Source: Aporrectodea caliginosa (Eukaryota; Annelida; Clitellata; Crassiclitellata; Lumbricidae). From it: a DNA stretch of 64,000 nucleotides. The stretch covers positions 105,001-169,000 of the forward strand of contig JACEVL010000499.1 of assembly GCA_020284085.1 (NCBI GenBank), written 5' to 3'. The notes beneath the pieces are model-generated. The model had not been told where the DNA came from. It ran no database searches and worked only from the letters and a program-made list of their open reading frames with translations. Of this stretch, positions 31,192 to 42,203 are shown in pieces. The position numbers were made by a program, and so were the translations under genes. The number at the start of each line of letters is the position of its first letter. Within the stretch, counting starts at the first letter, position 1.

Positions 31192-31632
31192 CATTGGGAG
31201 TGTGGAAATTAATGATTAATAAGTCGATTAATGGTTAATTAAAATTAACGATTAAATTTATTTTTAACAATAAATCGAAGACCGCGTGTTATTTTCGCCA
31301 CTTCAGTTCCGTGTGACTCTTCAGCTCAGCCGCATAATGTTGTCAAAAAACACGTTGCACACTAGAGGCTAGGTTAAAATTAACATGCTGATTTGTTTAC
31401 GTAATTATTGGCTGAAGGAAGACAATTGAATTGAAAACGTAAACAGGACTGCTAATATGAACAAATAACTACTAAGGAACAACTAACTCGAATAAAGATG
31501 AATAATGCAACTAAACGATGAACAATGAATTATGTTAATTAATTGGGGAATACATTTAAGCACAATTAACTATTAGTTACTCGTTAGTTCTTAAATTAGC
31601 TATTTAAAAAATTAATCTCGAACAGCCCTACT
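31192..31632. mobile_element. AT-rich MITE-like block
   Basis: It interrupts CATC repeats. The ends GGGAGTGTGGAAATTAAT and ATTAATCTCGAACAGCCC are imperfect inverted repeats. No clear duplication is seen. Possibly hAT-like. Confidence 0.4.
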
Positions 31633-31639
31633 TTTTATC

Positions 31640-31920
31640 CATTCATTAAATTCCACCATCCATTCATCCATCCATCCACCCATCTACCATCTATTATCGA
31701 TTGATCTTCATCCATCAATTCATCCACTCATCTATTCGTGATCCATCTATGCCACAATCCATCAAGTCATCTGTTCATGCATTCATCTATTCCATAATCC
31801 ATCCATCCATTCATCTGTTCATTCATTCATCTACTCATCCATTCCTCTTCATCCATCAACAAATCCAGTCATCTGTTCATCCATTCATCAATTCATCCAA
31901 TCATGTATTGTTCCATTCAC
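31640..31920. repeat. (CATC)n tract before CUB exon
   Basis: Degenerate ATCCATTC repeats, matching the position of 5660-6015 and 6680-6735 in gene A. Confidence 0.85.
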
Positions 31921-31942
31921 TCGAATGTCTATTCATTCACAG

Positions 31943-32386
31943 TCGAAACTCCTCGCAACGTCGATTCGTCGAAATGCGTCGGAAACAAGTACCCCGTTGA
32001 CATGGCAACAACGGACGGATACCTGGCTCGCATCGTTACCGTGGAAACAAGAATTGGGTCAAGCGCGTGTCCATGGTCAATCGAGGCCAAGTCAGGTCAG
32101 ACGATTCGCTTGACCCTGTACGACTTCGGGGTCTGGCAAGACCCTACGACGACTACCCCTGCCCCTGGTGACGCCTATGGGGGTCGACCCATGTGCCAGG
32201 TCTACGCGACGATCAACGAGAGGGCGGGTTCTGCGGGTGCGCGGCCCCTGTGCGGTGGAGTCCAGGTTAACACGTCCCAAGTGGACGGTGGCCGGGTGGT
32301 GTACACGTCGAACAGCAACAGCGTACGGGTGGCGGTTACTACGACAGCCAATCCGATGCTCGAACAGTTCCTGCTCAAGTACGAAG
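31943..32386 (+). CDS. Receptor gene B exon 3: CUB-like domain
   Basis: It has the same length and phase as gene A exon 3, with all four CUB cysteines (SSKC, SACPW, RPMC, RPLCGG) and the LEQFLLKYEG end. Changes from gene A are few and mostly in GGVQVNTSQ, which creates a possible N-glycosylation site NTS. The donor is G|GTATAT, whose +3 to +6 bases are the 4-bp duplication of a transposon that starts at 32393. Confidence 0.82.
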
Positions 32387-32392
32387 GTATAT

Positions 32393-35073
32393 CCCTCGGG
32401 CTACCAAGGGGGGGGTTGCCACCCCCCCCCTTCCTAGGTTTTTTTCATCTCAAACTTTTTCCGTATGGAATAAAAATTTGACCTTTTAAGTAGCTGTAGG
32501 GGCTTCATTTACACACGTTTTGAGGTAAAATGTGAGATGATATCTCACACCGTTCAAAAGTTATACCTAATATACCCGAGGTACCAGGGGGGGTGGATAC
32601 CACCCCCTAGATTTTAGACTATATCTTATCCGTCATTTAATATTAAGAGACACAAATTATACCATTCTATAGAGGGAATGTGGGGCTACATTTCTATGGT
32701 CACTGAGTTGACCTGAGACAACCGGAAGTGCTCAAAATAAATAATAATACGCGTAATATGCGTGAAAATGGCTGAATGGAAGCACTCCCCTTAGTTTTTT
32801 GTCTGTAGCGTATTCATTTGTCTTCCTGGAAGAGAAACAAAGATACCATTGTTTAGAGGGAATGAAGGGCTTCATTTGCATACCTACATCTTTGTCTTTT
32901 GAATACCGGAAGTGATCAAAATAAATAATAATACGCGTAATCTGGGTGAAAATGGCTGAATACAGCATTACAACGTAAACCGATATATATGTGTGGATAT
33001 ATTTATTTATTTATTTATTTATTGCGTCAGAAACAGAACAAATAACAGTACACATCATGGCAAAAACAGATCAGTCACTGCGCAACAGGAAGCCAGGAAA
33101 AAGCTAACAGCTTATGCCACCATGGCCCCTAGTACCTGGTTAACATTTCAGTCAACGTTTAGTGTCACACAGATCCAGAACAAATTATGAGAACAAATTA
33201 TGCTAACAGGCAGCTGAGTCCAAATAGTTTTAGTACTATACATTAGACATTTTACACATTAAACAAATCATTAGCAAGTTCATAGAGCAAACAAATCAAA
33301 ACCAAAGTAAACAGAGGCAAATTTTATGACAAGATTATGAAAAATGAAATAAAAATGAAATAAAATAGAACAAAACAAAAATGAAATGAAGTAAAACTAA
33401 GTAAAGCACTATTTAAAATAATACTACATAACTAAGGAATGTTTGCATCCAAGTTGGTCAAGTCAGAATTCACAGGGATAATTTGTTCAGTAAAGACCTA
33501 TTATTTCTAACAAAGCTAGTTTTCACTGTATTTTAATAGGTAGCCTATTTTCAGTTCTCTTTTAAATGTGGACAGAGATTTCTCTTCTTTAAGTTCATCA
33601 GACAATGAATTCCACAAACGAGATCCCAAGACCTGGAGGTTGCCCGCTCTGGATGCAGTGCGTGCATAAGGAACCACAAAGTTGGATGAGCTGCGAGTGT
33701 TATGGGAGTGAGTTTGATCAACTGTTGTGAAATAATTGGAGAATTTTTTGGTAACATATTATGTACGAACTTGAACATGAGCACAAGTTTAGATAAATGA
33801 GACAACTCATAAATTTTTATTATGCTTAGGGTGCATAATAAAGGATTGGAATGAGATAAGTAAGAAGAGTGGGTGATTATTCTAACAGCAGCTTTCTGGA
33901 GTTTCAATATCCGGTCTAAATTCCCGGTTCTGTGTGGCGACGACCATACAGAGCAGCAGTATGTCATATGCGGTTCAAGTAGGGTGTGGTATAGTAGTTT
34001 TAGTTTGTCGAAATCAAGGATATGGCTAATTCTGTAGAGTATACCCACTATTTTAGATATTTTATTAACTACCATGTCAGCATGCTTCCTCCATTTGAGG
34101 TCATCAGTAAGTACCACACCAAGAAATTTAATTTCATGCACCTGTGTCAGTGGAACTCCATTTATATTAATACTGATATCAATATCCAAGTACTTTTTTT
34201 AGCAAATATCATAAAACATGTTTTTTGTAAGTTTAGAGAAAGTAGATTCGCTGAGAACCAATGGCTTATGTCTTTCAATTTATCATTTAATGATGCAGCT
34301 AACAGGAGAGGACAATATCCAGTTGTAAAGATGTTTGTATCATCCGCAAACATAATCAAGCTCAGATCGGTTATTGATTGAATATCATTTACATACAGAA
34401 GGAATAAAAGAGGCCCGAGGACTGAGCCCTGCGGCACACCACATATTATCGGTAAGAAAGATGAGCAAGTGTTGTTGAGGGCAACATATTGATATCTATT
34501 TGATAAGTAACTCGCAAACCAATTAAGGGGGTACCCCGTATTCCATAATGCTCGAGTTTATCCAAGAGTATTGCATGATTCACAGTATCAAAGGCCTTTG
34601 ATAGATCTAGAAAAATTCCAATTGTGGTTTGGTGGTCATCTAAGGTTTTGCTGATTTGGTTAGTAAGATCAAGTAAAGCCAGCTCCGTGGATAAATTTTT
34701 CCTAAACCCATACTGGGTATCTGCATGGATGTACATTTATACTATATAAACATGTGTAGGGATGATTATGTGTATCTTTTATACATAGATTAGTTTCAAA
34801 ACACACATAATCTTATATTTGTTTATCCAAAAGTACAAAATGTACGCAATAATATACAATATTGCTAATTAATGGGTTCCGTTGTTAAAAGTGATGTAAT
34901 TTCGAGGTGCATTCACATAATGTACAACTAAATATACCATTCTGTGCAGAAATGAATGCTGAATCCATTTCTATATTACAAGTTATGATATGTGAAACCA
35001 AACACGAAATCCAGGGGGGTTGTAACCACCCCCTTGGTAGCCAGTGTTACAAAAAAGCTTGGTAGCCCTAGGG
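32393..35073. mobile_element. piggyBac-like element with nested LINE, at a splice donor
   Basis: Ends CCCTCGGGCTACC and GGTAGCCCTAGGG are flanked by ATAT (32389-32392, 35074-35077). Internal sequence matches the reverse complement of the 20106-21060 copy on both sides (32570-32985 and 34780-35073). About 1.75 kb of LINE is inserted between these halves. The target duplication is ATAT rather than the usual TTAA. Confidence 0.78.
32990..34738 (-). mobile_element. LINE with readable reverse transcriptase, 5'-truncated
   Basis: Minus-strand frames give [35 protein letters not shown], then MPQGSVLGPLLFLLYVNDI and LIMFADDTNIF, then a C-terminal segment (FLGVVLTDDLKWRKH, LQKAAVRIITHSSY). All RT motifs including FADD are present; two frame breaks separate them. 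The 3' tail is (TAAA)n, seen as ATTT repeats at 33000-33022. It is nested in the piggyBac-like element and is among the least decayed LINEs here. Confidence 0.8.
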
Positions 35074-35364
35074 ATATGTCTCTCTCTATCTTTCTCTCTC
35101 TCTCTTTGGTTTTTTAACTGCATGGATCATCGTCGTTCCCCTTTTCCTCCTTTTCCTCCTCCTTATCCCCATATCCGTTTCTCCTCCTCCTTTTCCTTTT
35201 CCTTCTCCTCCTTTTCCTTCGCATCTCTTCCTGTTCCTTTTCCTGCAGTTCTTGGTATTCTTTCTTCTAGGCGCACCTTTTTCAATGCTGCTCTAATGCG
35301 TTGTCGATGATGATGACGCTGATGATGATGACGATGATGGTAGTGATGTTGATGATAATTATAG

Positions 35365-35550
35365 TCGTTGGCTGCGCGGACCCTGGTCCTCTGCCTCAGA
35401 TGTCCGTCGAGAGAATCTCCGATCGTCTGGTTATCAAGTGCAACAAAGACAGCTCCCCTGACTCCGAACCCAAGACCTGGACGATCCAATGTCTGGACGC
35501 TGGAAACTGGTCGACGCCGCTCAACGAGCTCAACTGCTCCACGGCAAAAG
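35365..35550 (+). CDS. Receptor gene B exon 4: sushi-like domain
   Basis: A four-cysteine module is almost identical to gene A exon 4. The acceptor is ATAG|TC after a GAT-rich, pyrimidine-poor stretch, and the donor G|GTTTCA leaves phase 1. There is no GTGAGT downstream as in gene A, so only the short form is likely. Confidence 0.78.
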
Positions 35551-35636
35551 GTTTCAAATATACTTATAGCTATCATGTCACGTGCGCGCACTAGTCTGTA
35601 TATGTAAACAGAGCACAGCGTACACACTATTGCTTG

Positions 35637-36054
35637 CAGTGCGACCACTCCTTGAAATTTTTCCCAAGATCTTGGGATTTTGGGGGTCAACTTGGGATCT
35701 GATGATTTTGCATAGCAATCTTGGGATTTTTCTAGGGTCTACAGACTAGTTTTTTACTGTACTTTTCAACAGTGGCAGCAATCAAGATTAGAAAACACTC
35801 GCTCTGAAAGACGTTTATTATTCTTGTTACTTGTAAACATCGTAATTTGTTAATACAGTGTTATGCTCCTGGTGTTTTTGACAGTTGTTAGCTAGGCATT
35901 TTTCTGAATAATTGTGATTGTTAAAACGCATTACATATTTCCGCACAAATTTTCTCCTTTTCAGTAACTTGGGATTTTATGGTACACTTTTGGCCAATCT
36001 TGGGATTTTTCTAGCAACAGCTTGCGATTTCAGAAATGGAGAGTGGTCGCACTG
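35637..36054. mobile_element. hAT-like MITE
   Basis: Inverted ends CAGTGCGACCACTC and GAGTGGTCGCACTG (exact complements) are flanked by a perfect 8-bp duplication ATTGCTTG (35629-35636, 36055-36062). Internal CTTGGGATTTT motifs recur. It lies in the intron between the sushi and membrane exons. Confidence 0.9.
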
Positions 36055-36164
36055 ATTGCTTGTAATAACTGTCGCCTTTATCCGTAGAATAGTGAATAGA
36101 CCTCTGGCCAGAATATAACATTTGCATTCAAGGACTATCAAATTGGCCCTGGATTGAAACAACT

Positions 36165-36600
36165 TTGGTCGCTACGATCGTCTGATCTGCACCTCGTTCG
36201 GAACTTTCGGAAGTCTCTCTTCAAGTCTCAGATTTGGTCTCTTCGTGAAGGCCGGTCTCTCGACCAAGTAGACAACCTCCCTGGACTCATTCGAGGCTTC
36301 ATCCTCTTCGCAGTCACCATTCGAAATCGAATGTGCTATCTCTACAATCTGGTGTCAGAGGTCACCATTGCACAGAAACTGTTCTCTTATCCCTTCTGTC
36401 GGCTGCATAGCTATTGACCAGTCTCATCTCTCTCTCTCCTGGCGTTTCTCGACGTCTCTTCTGCTTTTGATATGGTTGACCACGAAATCCTGCTTCAACG
36501 ATTGCAATTATCCTGTGGCCTCTCTGATATTACCCTTCTTTGGCTTAAATCCTACCTCACCGATCGCTCGCAGATAGTAGTCCTTGTCGAAACGTAAAAT
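36165..36600 (+). mobile_element. LINE RT fragment
   Basis: A frame gives [32 protein letters not shown], closely matching 9020-9140. It is truncated after motif A. Confidence 0.75.
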
Positions 36601-36772
36601 TTACCAAACAAATGATGCTAATCATAAATGATAATACTTGATAATAACCCGTTACGCCTTGAAAAGAGTTTCATATATAAAAAAATTAAGATAATGATTT
36701 TCGTTGAAAAACGCTGGTATTTACAATATGTTCATGAACGAATGTTGTCCATTTCTGTTTCGCTCAACTTAG

Positions 36773-36895
36773 GGCGACCGAAAGAGGACATCTTCACAAC
36801 GACATACAGTATGACAGGGGTCGTAGTCATGTTCATCGCAGGTGCACTAGTTGGCTTAGTCGCAGGAACCTGTATTACAGCGACAATACTGCTCA
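36773..36895 (+). CDS. Receptor gene B exon 5: transmembrane segment
   Basis: The exon encodes GRPKEDIFTTTYS and a membrane span MTGVVVMFIAGALVGLVAG then TCITATILL. It contains a GxxxGxxxG glycine-zipper motif (GALVGLVAG) that could support helix pairing. The acceptor is CTTAG|GG and the donor A|GTAAAT, phase 1 on both sides. The sequence and exit phase differ from gene A's membrane exon. Reading through the donor runs into CCGT repeats. Confidence 0.75.
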
Positions 36896-36949
36896 GTAAA
36901 TACAAATTCAACTACTCTACTGACTTCGATAACGCCGGAATTAATTCGT

Positions 36950-37200
36950 CGATCCGTCCGTCCGTCCGTCCGCCCGCCCGTCCGTCCGTCCATTTATTTA
37001 TTTTAATTAATTGATTGATTAATTAATTCATTCATTCATTCATTCATTCATTCATTCGTTCATTCGTTCATTCATTCATTCATTCATTCATTCATCCATT
37101 CATTCATTCGTGTTTCATCCATTGATCAGAACATTCCTTAATAATTAAATCCATTAAACCATTCAGACATTCACCTGCCGTCCTTTCATCCATCAGACGA
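36950..37200. repeat. (CCGT)n-(AATT)n-(CATT)n simple repeats
   Basis: The same composite as 30775-30960, ending GATCAGAACATTCC and CCATTAAACCATTC. It is probably a duplicated segment of intron 2. Confidence 0.85.
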
Positions 37201-37460
37201 TTGCTGCAATTGAGGTTGGTTGCTTCCAAACAGATTGTGGTCAGAAATAATTAATCAATTGGAGAAACCCGGTAGCTATCCCATAGGTCACGGAATATAA
37301 GAATTCACAACAAAGAATATATAGGGCCTATATAGAATCTTCGTTTATTCATAACACATTGTCAGAACGCAATGCGATTACAAGAAAAACAAACAATAAA
37401 AATGTGTAGGCGTTGGCTATTCCGTTTAAAGTTTGGTCCAGGATATTATTGGCTATTATT

Positions 37461-37970
37461 TTATGTTAAAGGGTCTTGGATTAAATAGATGTCCTTGTAG
37501 AGCAGCCTAGGAAAAAAGTTTTTGGTGTCCTTAGGTGGGAGTGTGAATTGGTGAGGCCTAGGACGGAGGGTGTACGTAGTCTCCCGTAGTCGAGGGCACA
37601 GCCGGCGTAGAACATGATGGTCATTGGTTCTGATCGCAGTGAACAGCCGGTCGTCAGCTTTGCTCGCCATTTCGGCCACAGTTGGAGCATCATGGGGGAG
37701 GAAGCCGGCTCGTTTGACTCTTCGTATAAAACCCTCCAGTCGATCCCTCTCTCCACCACTGGCATACCCCCACCATGCTGGCAGTGCGTATGTTAATTTT
37801 GCTAATGTGGTGCTACGAGCAATCATATGTAGCATCCATGGAGTTGCTCCATGTGCTCGGAGGGTCTTTAGTGCGTAGAGGGAGGCAGAGCATGCGCCAA
37901 TGGTACTGTCGATGTGTTCAGAGAACGATAGCTTTTCTCCTAGGAATGAACCAGCCCAAGCTTTACTCAT
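37461..37970 (-). mobile_element. LINE ORF2 C-terminus, open frame
   Basis: A 169-codon minus-strand frame reads SASLYALKTLRAHGATPWML, LPAWWGYASGGERDRLEGFI, KRAGFLPHDAPTVAEMA, LRPRPHQFTLPPKDTKNF. This is the region after the RT domain in a LINE lineage common in invertebrates. 5'-truncated; intact stop. Confidence 0.75.
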
Positions 37971-37999
37971 GAATTTCGCATCTGAGTAATTTAGAATGA

Positions 38000-38720
38000 A
38001 CGAGCATTTTCGTAGCGATGCATGTATTAATATCTTTTAATGCAGTTGATTCTTTTATCATCGCTGATGCATTTAAAACTAAATAGATAATAGACTTTGC
38101 CGAAATTTATCTATAACTTAACCCTTAATTTTTAACTGCCTAAACTAAATGACAACCACAGACCTAACTGGGAATATCACACGCATGTACTTTACAATCG
38201 ACAGTCTGTAACATGCTTCTTTAGCCGTATTGCCTTACCTGCCAAAAAGCCGTTACTTTAAAATAATTTATCCAAAGGCCAAACATTCATTATCTCTTTC
38301 ATATCTCAGCTGGCGGGTTCCAGCCTTATCTTACACGGCTATTGCTTATAGTGATCTTGAACAAGTCTTAGCACAAAAATCCTCAGACCCATCGATAGAT
38401 GCTTTGTCTTGAAATATACAATTATACATACATGTAAGTAACAATAACAACACAGCCTAATAATGATTGAAAACATTATCTCCAGTCTATACCTTATTGG
38501 TTACCTCGTTCGTTGCCCTATCTTACATTGCCACTGGCCTAATTCTCCTTTAGTAACTAACTGTTAGAGCTGAGATAATATTTGCTATCTCAATCCATTT
38601 AATAACTAGCTGTCAGAGCTGAGGCAATTTTTGCTACCTGTTACAAGTTGCGACCTGTCAGCTTGATGTTGAGAATAAACGAAATTGATTGATTGATTGA
38701 TTAATTCCAACTGCTAATTT
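38000..38720. other. Gene B intron sequence with a repeat tail
   Basis: Mostly unassigned. A GAGAATAAACGAAATTGATTGATTGATT end at about 38667-38705 is the 3' tail of a LINE or SINE. Confidence 0.4.
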
Positions 38721-38723
38721 CAG

Positions 38724-39043
38724 TAAAATTCCGAAATAAGGCGACAGCTCGGTCACATGACGAACAGATGATGCTAAGCCATGGCCAAATTGGAAGACTG
38801 GGGCACGAAGCTTCGGCAGGAACCTCGACAGACCAAAGACAAGCAAAGGGCGTCAGCTATTCACACCTGAATACGCAACACTTAGGTCAGACTGATGTCT
38901 ACGCATCCATAGCTTCAAGAGAAACAACCGCGAGATCAACCGTCGGCAACTCTCCTAGATCGCAAATGCCACATTACGACTACGTTACAATACCTAGGCA
39001 ACAAAGCAACAGCGAGACTGGCTACCTGAGTATCATTGGCTAA
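38724..39043 (+). CDS. Receptor gene B exon 6a: tail with ITAM-like and ITSM/ITIM-like motifs
   Basis: The exon encodes about 105 residues in phase 1, starting KFRNKATARS. Four tyrosine motifs form two pairs of equal spacing: YSHL-x10-YASI and YVTI-x10-YLSI. Each resembles an ITAM (YxxL/I-x6-8, sometimes up to 12, YxxL/I). VSYSHL also fits an ITIM and TGYLSI fits an ITSM (TxYxxV/I). The exon ends SIIG and TAA. The acceptor TTTCAG|TA is good. SH2-mediated signalling is inferred from the motifs only. Confidence 0.75.
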
Positions 39044-39934
39044 GAAATGATAGAAGCTGAACGACTTCATTCGACTTCAATGATAAAATATACAGGAGTC
39101 TTATATGCATGCACGTTTATCGTGTATTGACGAAGAATATAACTATTCAACATGTATTCATACAAAAGGAACAATCTGTCAAAGTGCAAAGTGGTATTTG
39201 CCATACTAGGCCAAATTGTTCTTGGTGATAGAGCTTCTTCGGTTGATGGACCATGACTTTGGACAGAGGCGTCCATCCTATGGGGGGAATGAAGCAGAGA
39301 TCTTCATTGGCTTTTCAGGGGGGGGAAGAAATTTTTTTACATTAAACGTCTGCTCAGTTTTTTTCGTTTAAGAAATTAATCGATGTGTTTTTCATTTGAA
39401 AAGTGCTTTTCTTTGTTTAAAAATAATAAAATCATTGAGCTGTTCTTGGACCGAGCTCACGATTAGTCTTCAATTTCATAATTTTGGCGTATCGTAGCCT
39501 ACATGCACCTACTCAAGCGATTAGACTTCGAGGTGATTGTAGGCTTGCATAGGCCTACCTTACAGAAAATGTTTTAGTTTACTGGTCCCTTTCAAGAATC
39601 TTGCTATCAACCTTTGCTGACATTGCAGTTGCTGCTCAGCTGATGCGTCAGTGCAGTCAGAACCTGAAACTTCTCAGAGTAAATGAACATTAATGGCAGT
39701 CTAGTTACAGAAGCACAACGATTTGCAACAGTCTACGATGTTGATGTAAACTTTCCGGTTCATCGAGCAAGACGACCATCCAGGCATTATGACGAGAAAA
39801 CTGAGAAAAGGAGAGTAAATCCACGTGGTCCTCAGCAGTAGCACAGACATCTAATTGGTGTTTACTATACAACACTGGATACGGTTGCTTGTCAACTAGA
39901 GGCAGTGACGGATCCAGAAAGTTTACGAGGGGGC

Positions 39935-40173
39935 AACAACAGCAACAGCAACAACAACAGCAACAACAACAGCAACAACAACAGCAGCAACAGCAGCAAC
40001 AGCAGCAACAGCAGCAACAACAGCAGCAACAACAGCAGCAACAACAGCAGCAACAACAGCAACAACAGCAGCAACAACAGCAGCAACAACAGCAGCAACA
40101 ACAGCAGCAACAACAGCAGCAACAACAGCAGCAACAACAACAGCAACAACAGCAGCAACAACAGCAGCAACAG

Positions 40174-40214
<41 letters not shown>

Positions 40215-40350
40215 ACAACAGCAACAGCAACAGCAACAACTACTACTACCACTACCACTACCACTACCACTACCACTACCACTACCACTACCACTACCAC
40301 TACCACTACCACTACCACTACCACTACCACTACCACTACTACTACTACTA
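39935..40350. repeat. (CAGCAA)n and (ACTACC)n compound microsatellite
   Basis: About 300 bp of CAACAG/CAGCAA, with sub-arrays of 12 and 15 bp, is followed by about 95 bp of CTACCA. Long open frames here (polyQ, polyC, polyL) are repeat artefacts. Confidence 0.95.
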
Positions 40351-40439
40351 TCCTTCATCAGCCTATTTATTATTATTACTACATGCTGAGTTATAACCCT
40401 ACTGATCTGATAGGGATTCGGACTATAGAAGGCGTGCTA

Positions 40440-40590
40440 ATGACGTGACGGGTACTTTACGGGTACGGGTATACCCGCGGGTACGGGTCGGGTAGTAATT
40501 TTGAGTACGGGTCGGGTACGGGTACGGGTAACGGTTCTGTGTTACGGGTACGAGTCGGGTAGCAAAAATACTCTACCCGCAGACCTCTAC
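40440..40590. repeat. GGGTACGGGTCGGG-rich block, probable hAT-like end
   Basis: Counterpart of 9985-10115, ending CTACCCGCAGACCTCTA. Confidence 0.35.
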
Positions 40591-40843
40591 TACATACCAG
40601 AGGTTTGAACAAAGTTCCTTGAAGCGTAGAAAGTCCTAGCTGTTGACTTAATTTAAATTATTTAAATTCTAATTTGTTATCCTCTGTTGGTTATTTTTCT
40701 ACGCTACAAGGTATCAATAGTACATAGCGCCTTCTGTGAACCTACATATGCTTTATATATAGGTCCTATTACTTGCCTGAACGTGTATTTGCCTTTGGTA
40801 TAATTATAATTATCTGTTCAGGGATTTTCTAATCACTGCTCGC

Positions 40844-41218
40844 CAGGGCCGTTAATCCTGGAGGGGTAAGGGAGGGAATTCACTCCCCACTTTTAAGCTT
40901 GGGGAGGGAACGCGAAAGTATTCCCTCCCCACAATTTTTGTTCGGCAAGATTAGCTCTAGTCTTATTGCTCCATGCAGTCCGAAGCTACATGTAGGCTAG
41001 CAGTGCGAACAAATAAAAATTTTGTAACACTAACTGATCAGTAGTGGGAATCAGTCGTTACCCACTGGTGGCAGTTTGGAATATTGTTTTGCTCAATGCA
41101 TTAATTAAATAATTACGATTCAATCATAATGCAATTACATGGGCTTCCTAATGGAAGCATACGCGTTTTGCAAGGGGCAGTTTCCCTCCCCACATGTCGG
41201 AACAGATTTACAGCCCTG
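40844..41218. mobile_element. hAT-like MITE
   Basis: Ends CAGGGCCGTTAATC and GATTTACAGCCCTG are inverted repeats with two mismatches, flanked by CTGCTCGC (40836-40843) and CTGCTCTC (41219-41226). Internal GGGAGGGAA/TTCCCTCCCC motifs form subterminal inverted repeats. Confidence 0.72.
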
Positions 41219-41576
41219 CTGCTCTCCTTATACGATAGCATAGAACTCGCTATTTGGGAGTGTTTGATAGTTCCGGAACACTTGTATCCTTTACAATTAA
41301 GTAATTATTGGCCTACAGATATGTATGCAACTACTCAAAAGTCCGGACCTCGATGTGCGTTAACACTGGTTTCAGCTACATTTAAAACTGAAAACCAGAC
41401 AGGGTTACAAGTAGGTAGGCCTACCACGCATCACGAGAATAAGATTTTCTTAAAAGAAACGAGTTGGCGAATTACGGGCTTCAACAAGCACGCAAGAACA
41501 GTGTTGCAATGTTCGAAGCGTGTTTTAATGAGAACGCATTGTGTCTTAGTCACTTACATGTAGAGGTATCTTAATA

Positions 41577-42000
41577 ATGACCACAAAGAAGGTCTTCAGT
41601 TTGACTGACCACGTAAGAAAGGCTTCAAAAGCTGGGTCTTTTTTCCTTGGAAAGAAGACGAATGAGGGGGATCTCATTGAGACCTACAAAATTCTCAATG
41701 GTTTCGAAAATATCAACGAAAAAACCTTCTTCAAGAAGGCAACAAGTGTAAATTTGGAAGGTCACAACATGAAACTGTATCATGAACACGTGCGTTTGGA
41801 CATTAGAAAATTCTTTTTCAGCCAAAGAATCGTGGATCGTTGGAACCGGCTACCACAAGAAATAATAACCACAACAAGCCTGACCACATTCAAACATAAA
41901 CTGGACAGTTGGATGCAAAGACATGGGCAATAAAAGCTTACCCAGTTTACCTAGCCCATTAACTGTAACTGTAGGTATAACTGTAACTGTAAACATGATA
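41577..42000 (+). mobile_element. LINE ORF2 C-terminus with (TAACTG)n tail
   Basis: The 118-codon frame reads GDLIETYKILNGFENIN, LYHEHVRLDIRKFFFSQRI, VDRWNRLPQEIITT, FKHKLDSWM. This is the conserved C-terminal block of a LINE lineage widespread in invertebrates. A TAACTG tail follows (about 41950-41993). It lies between the two gene B tail exons. Confidence 0.78.
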
Positions 42001-42203
42001 GGGTTAGGTTTTAATTCAAAATACAAAGGTCAACTTTGTAAAATGCCAGATTGGTACGGTGGATAGAGTTTGGAATTGAAGTGACGATACGAAAATGACG
42101 AGTCTCATTATTAATTTAAAAGTACTGTCTTCCGTGTTGTGAAGCACAATCTGGGAATTTGTACAAAGTTTGTATCAAGTTATTTGCATGTGATTTTCTT
42201 TAG

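Noticed and set aside
35163..35690. 175-codon minus-strand frame over the sushi exon
   Set aside because: Shadow of the plus-strand exon and the GAT repeat; no domain on the minus strand.
36628..36772. Upstream extension of the gene B membrane exon
   Set aside because: The frame is open but lacks similarity to anything, and the AG at 36771-36772 gives the required phase 1.
39705..40396. Long polyQ, polyC, polyL and polyN open frames
   Set aside because: They are translations of the CAGCAA/ACTACC compound repeat in several frames at once.
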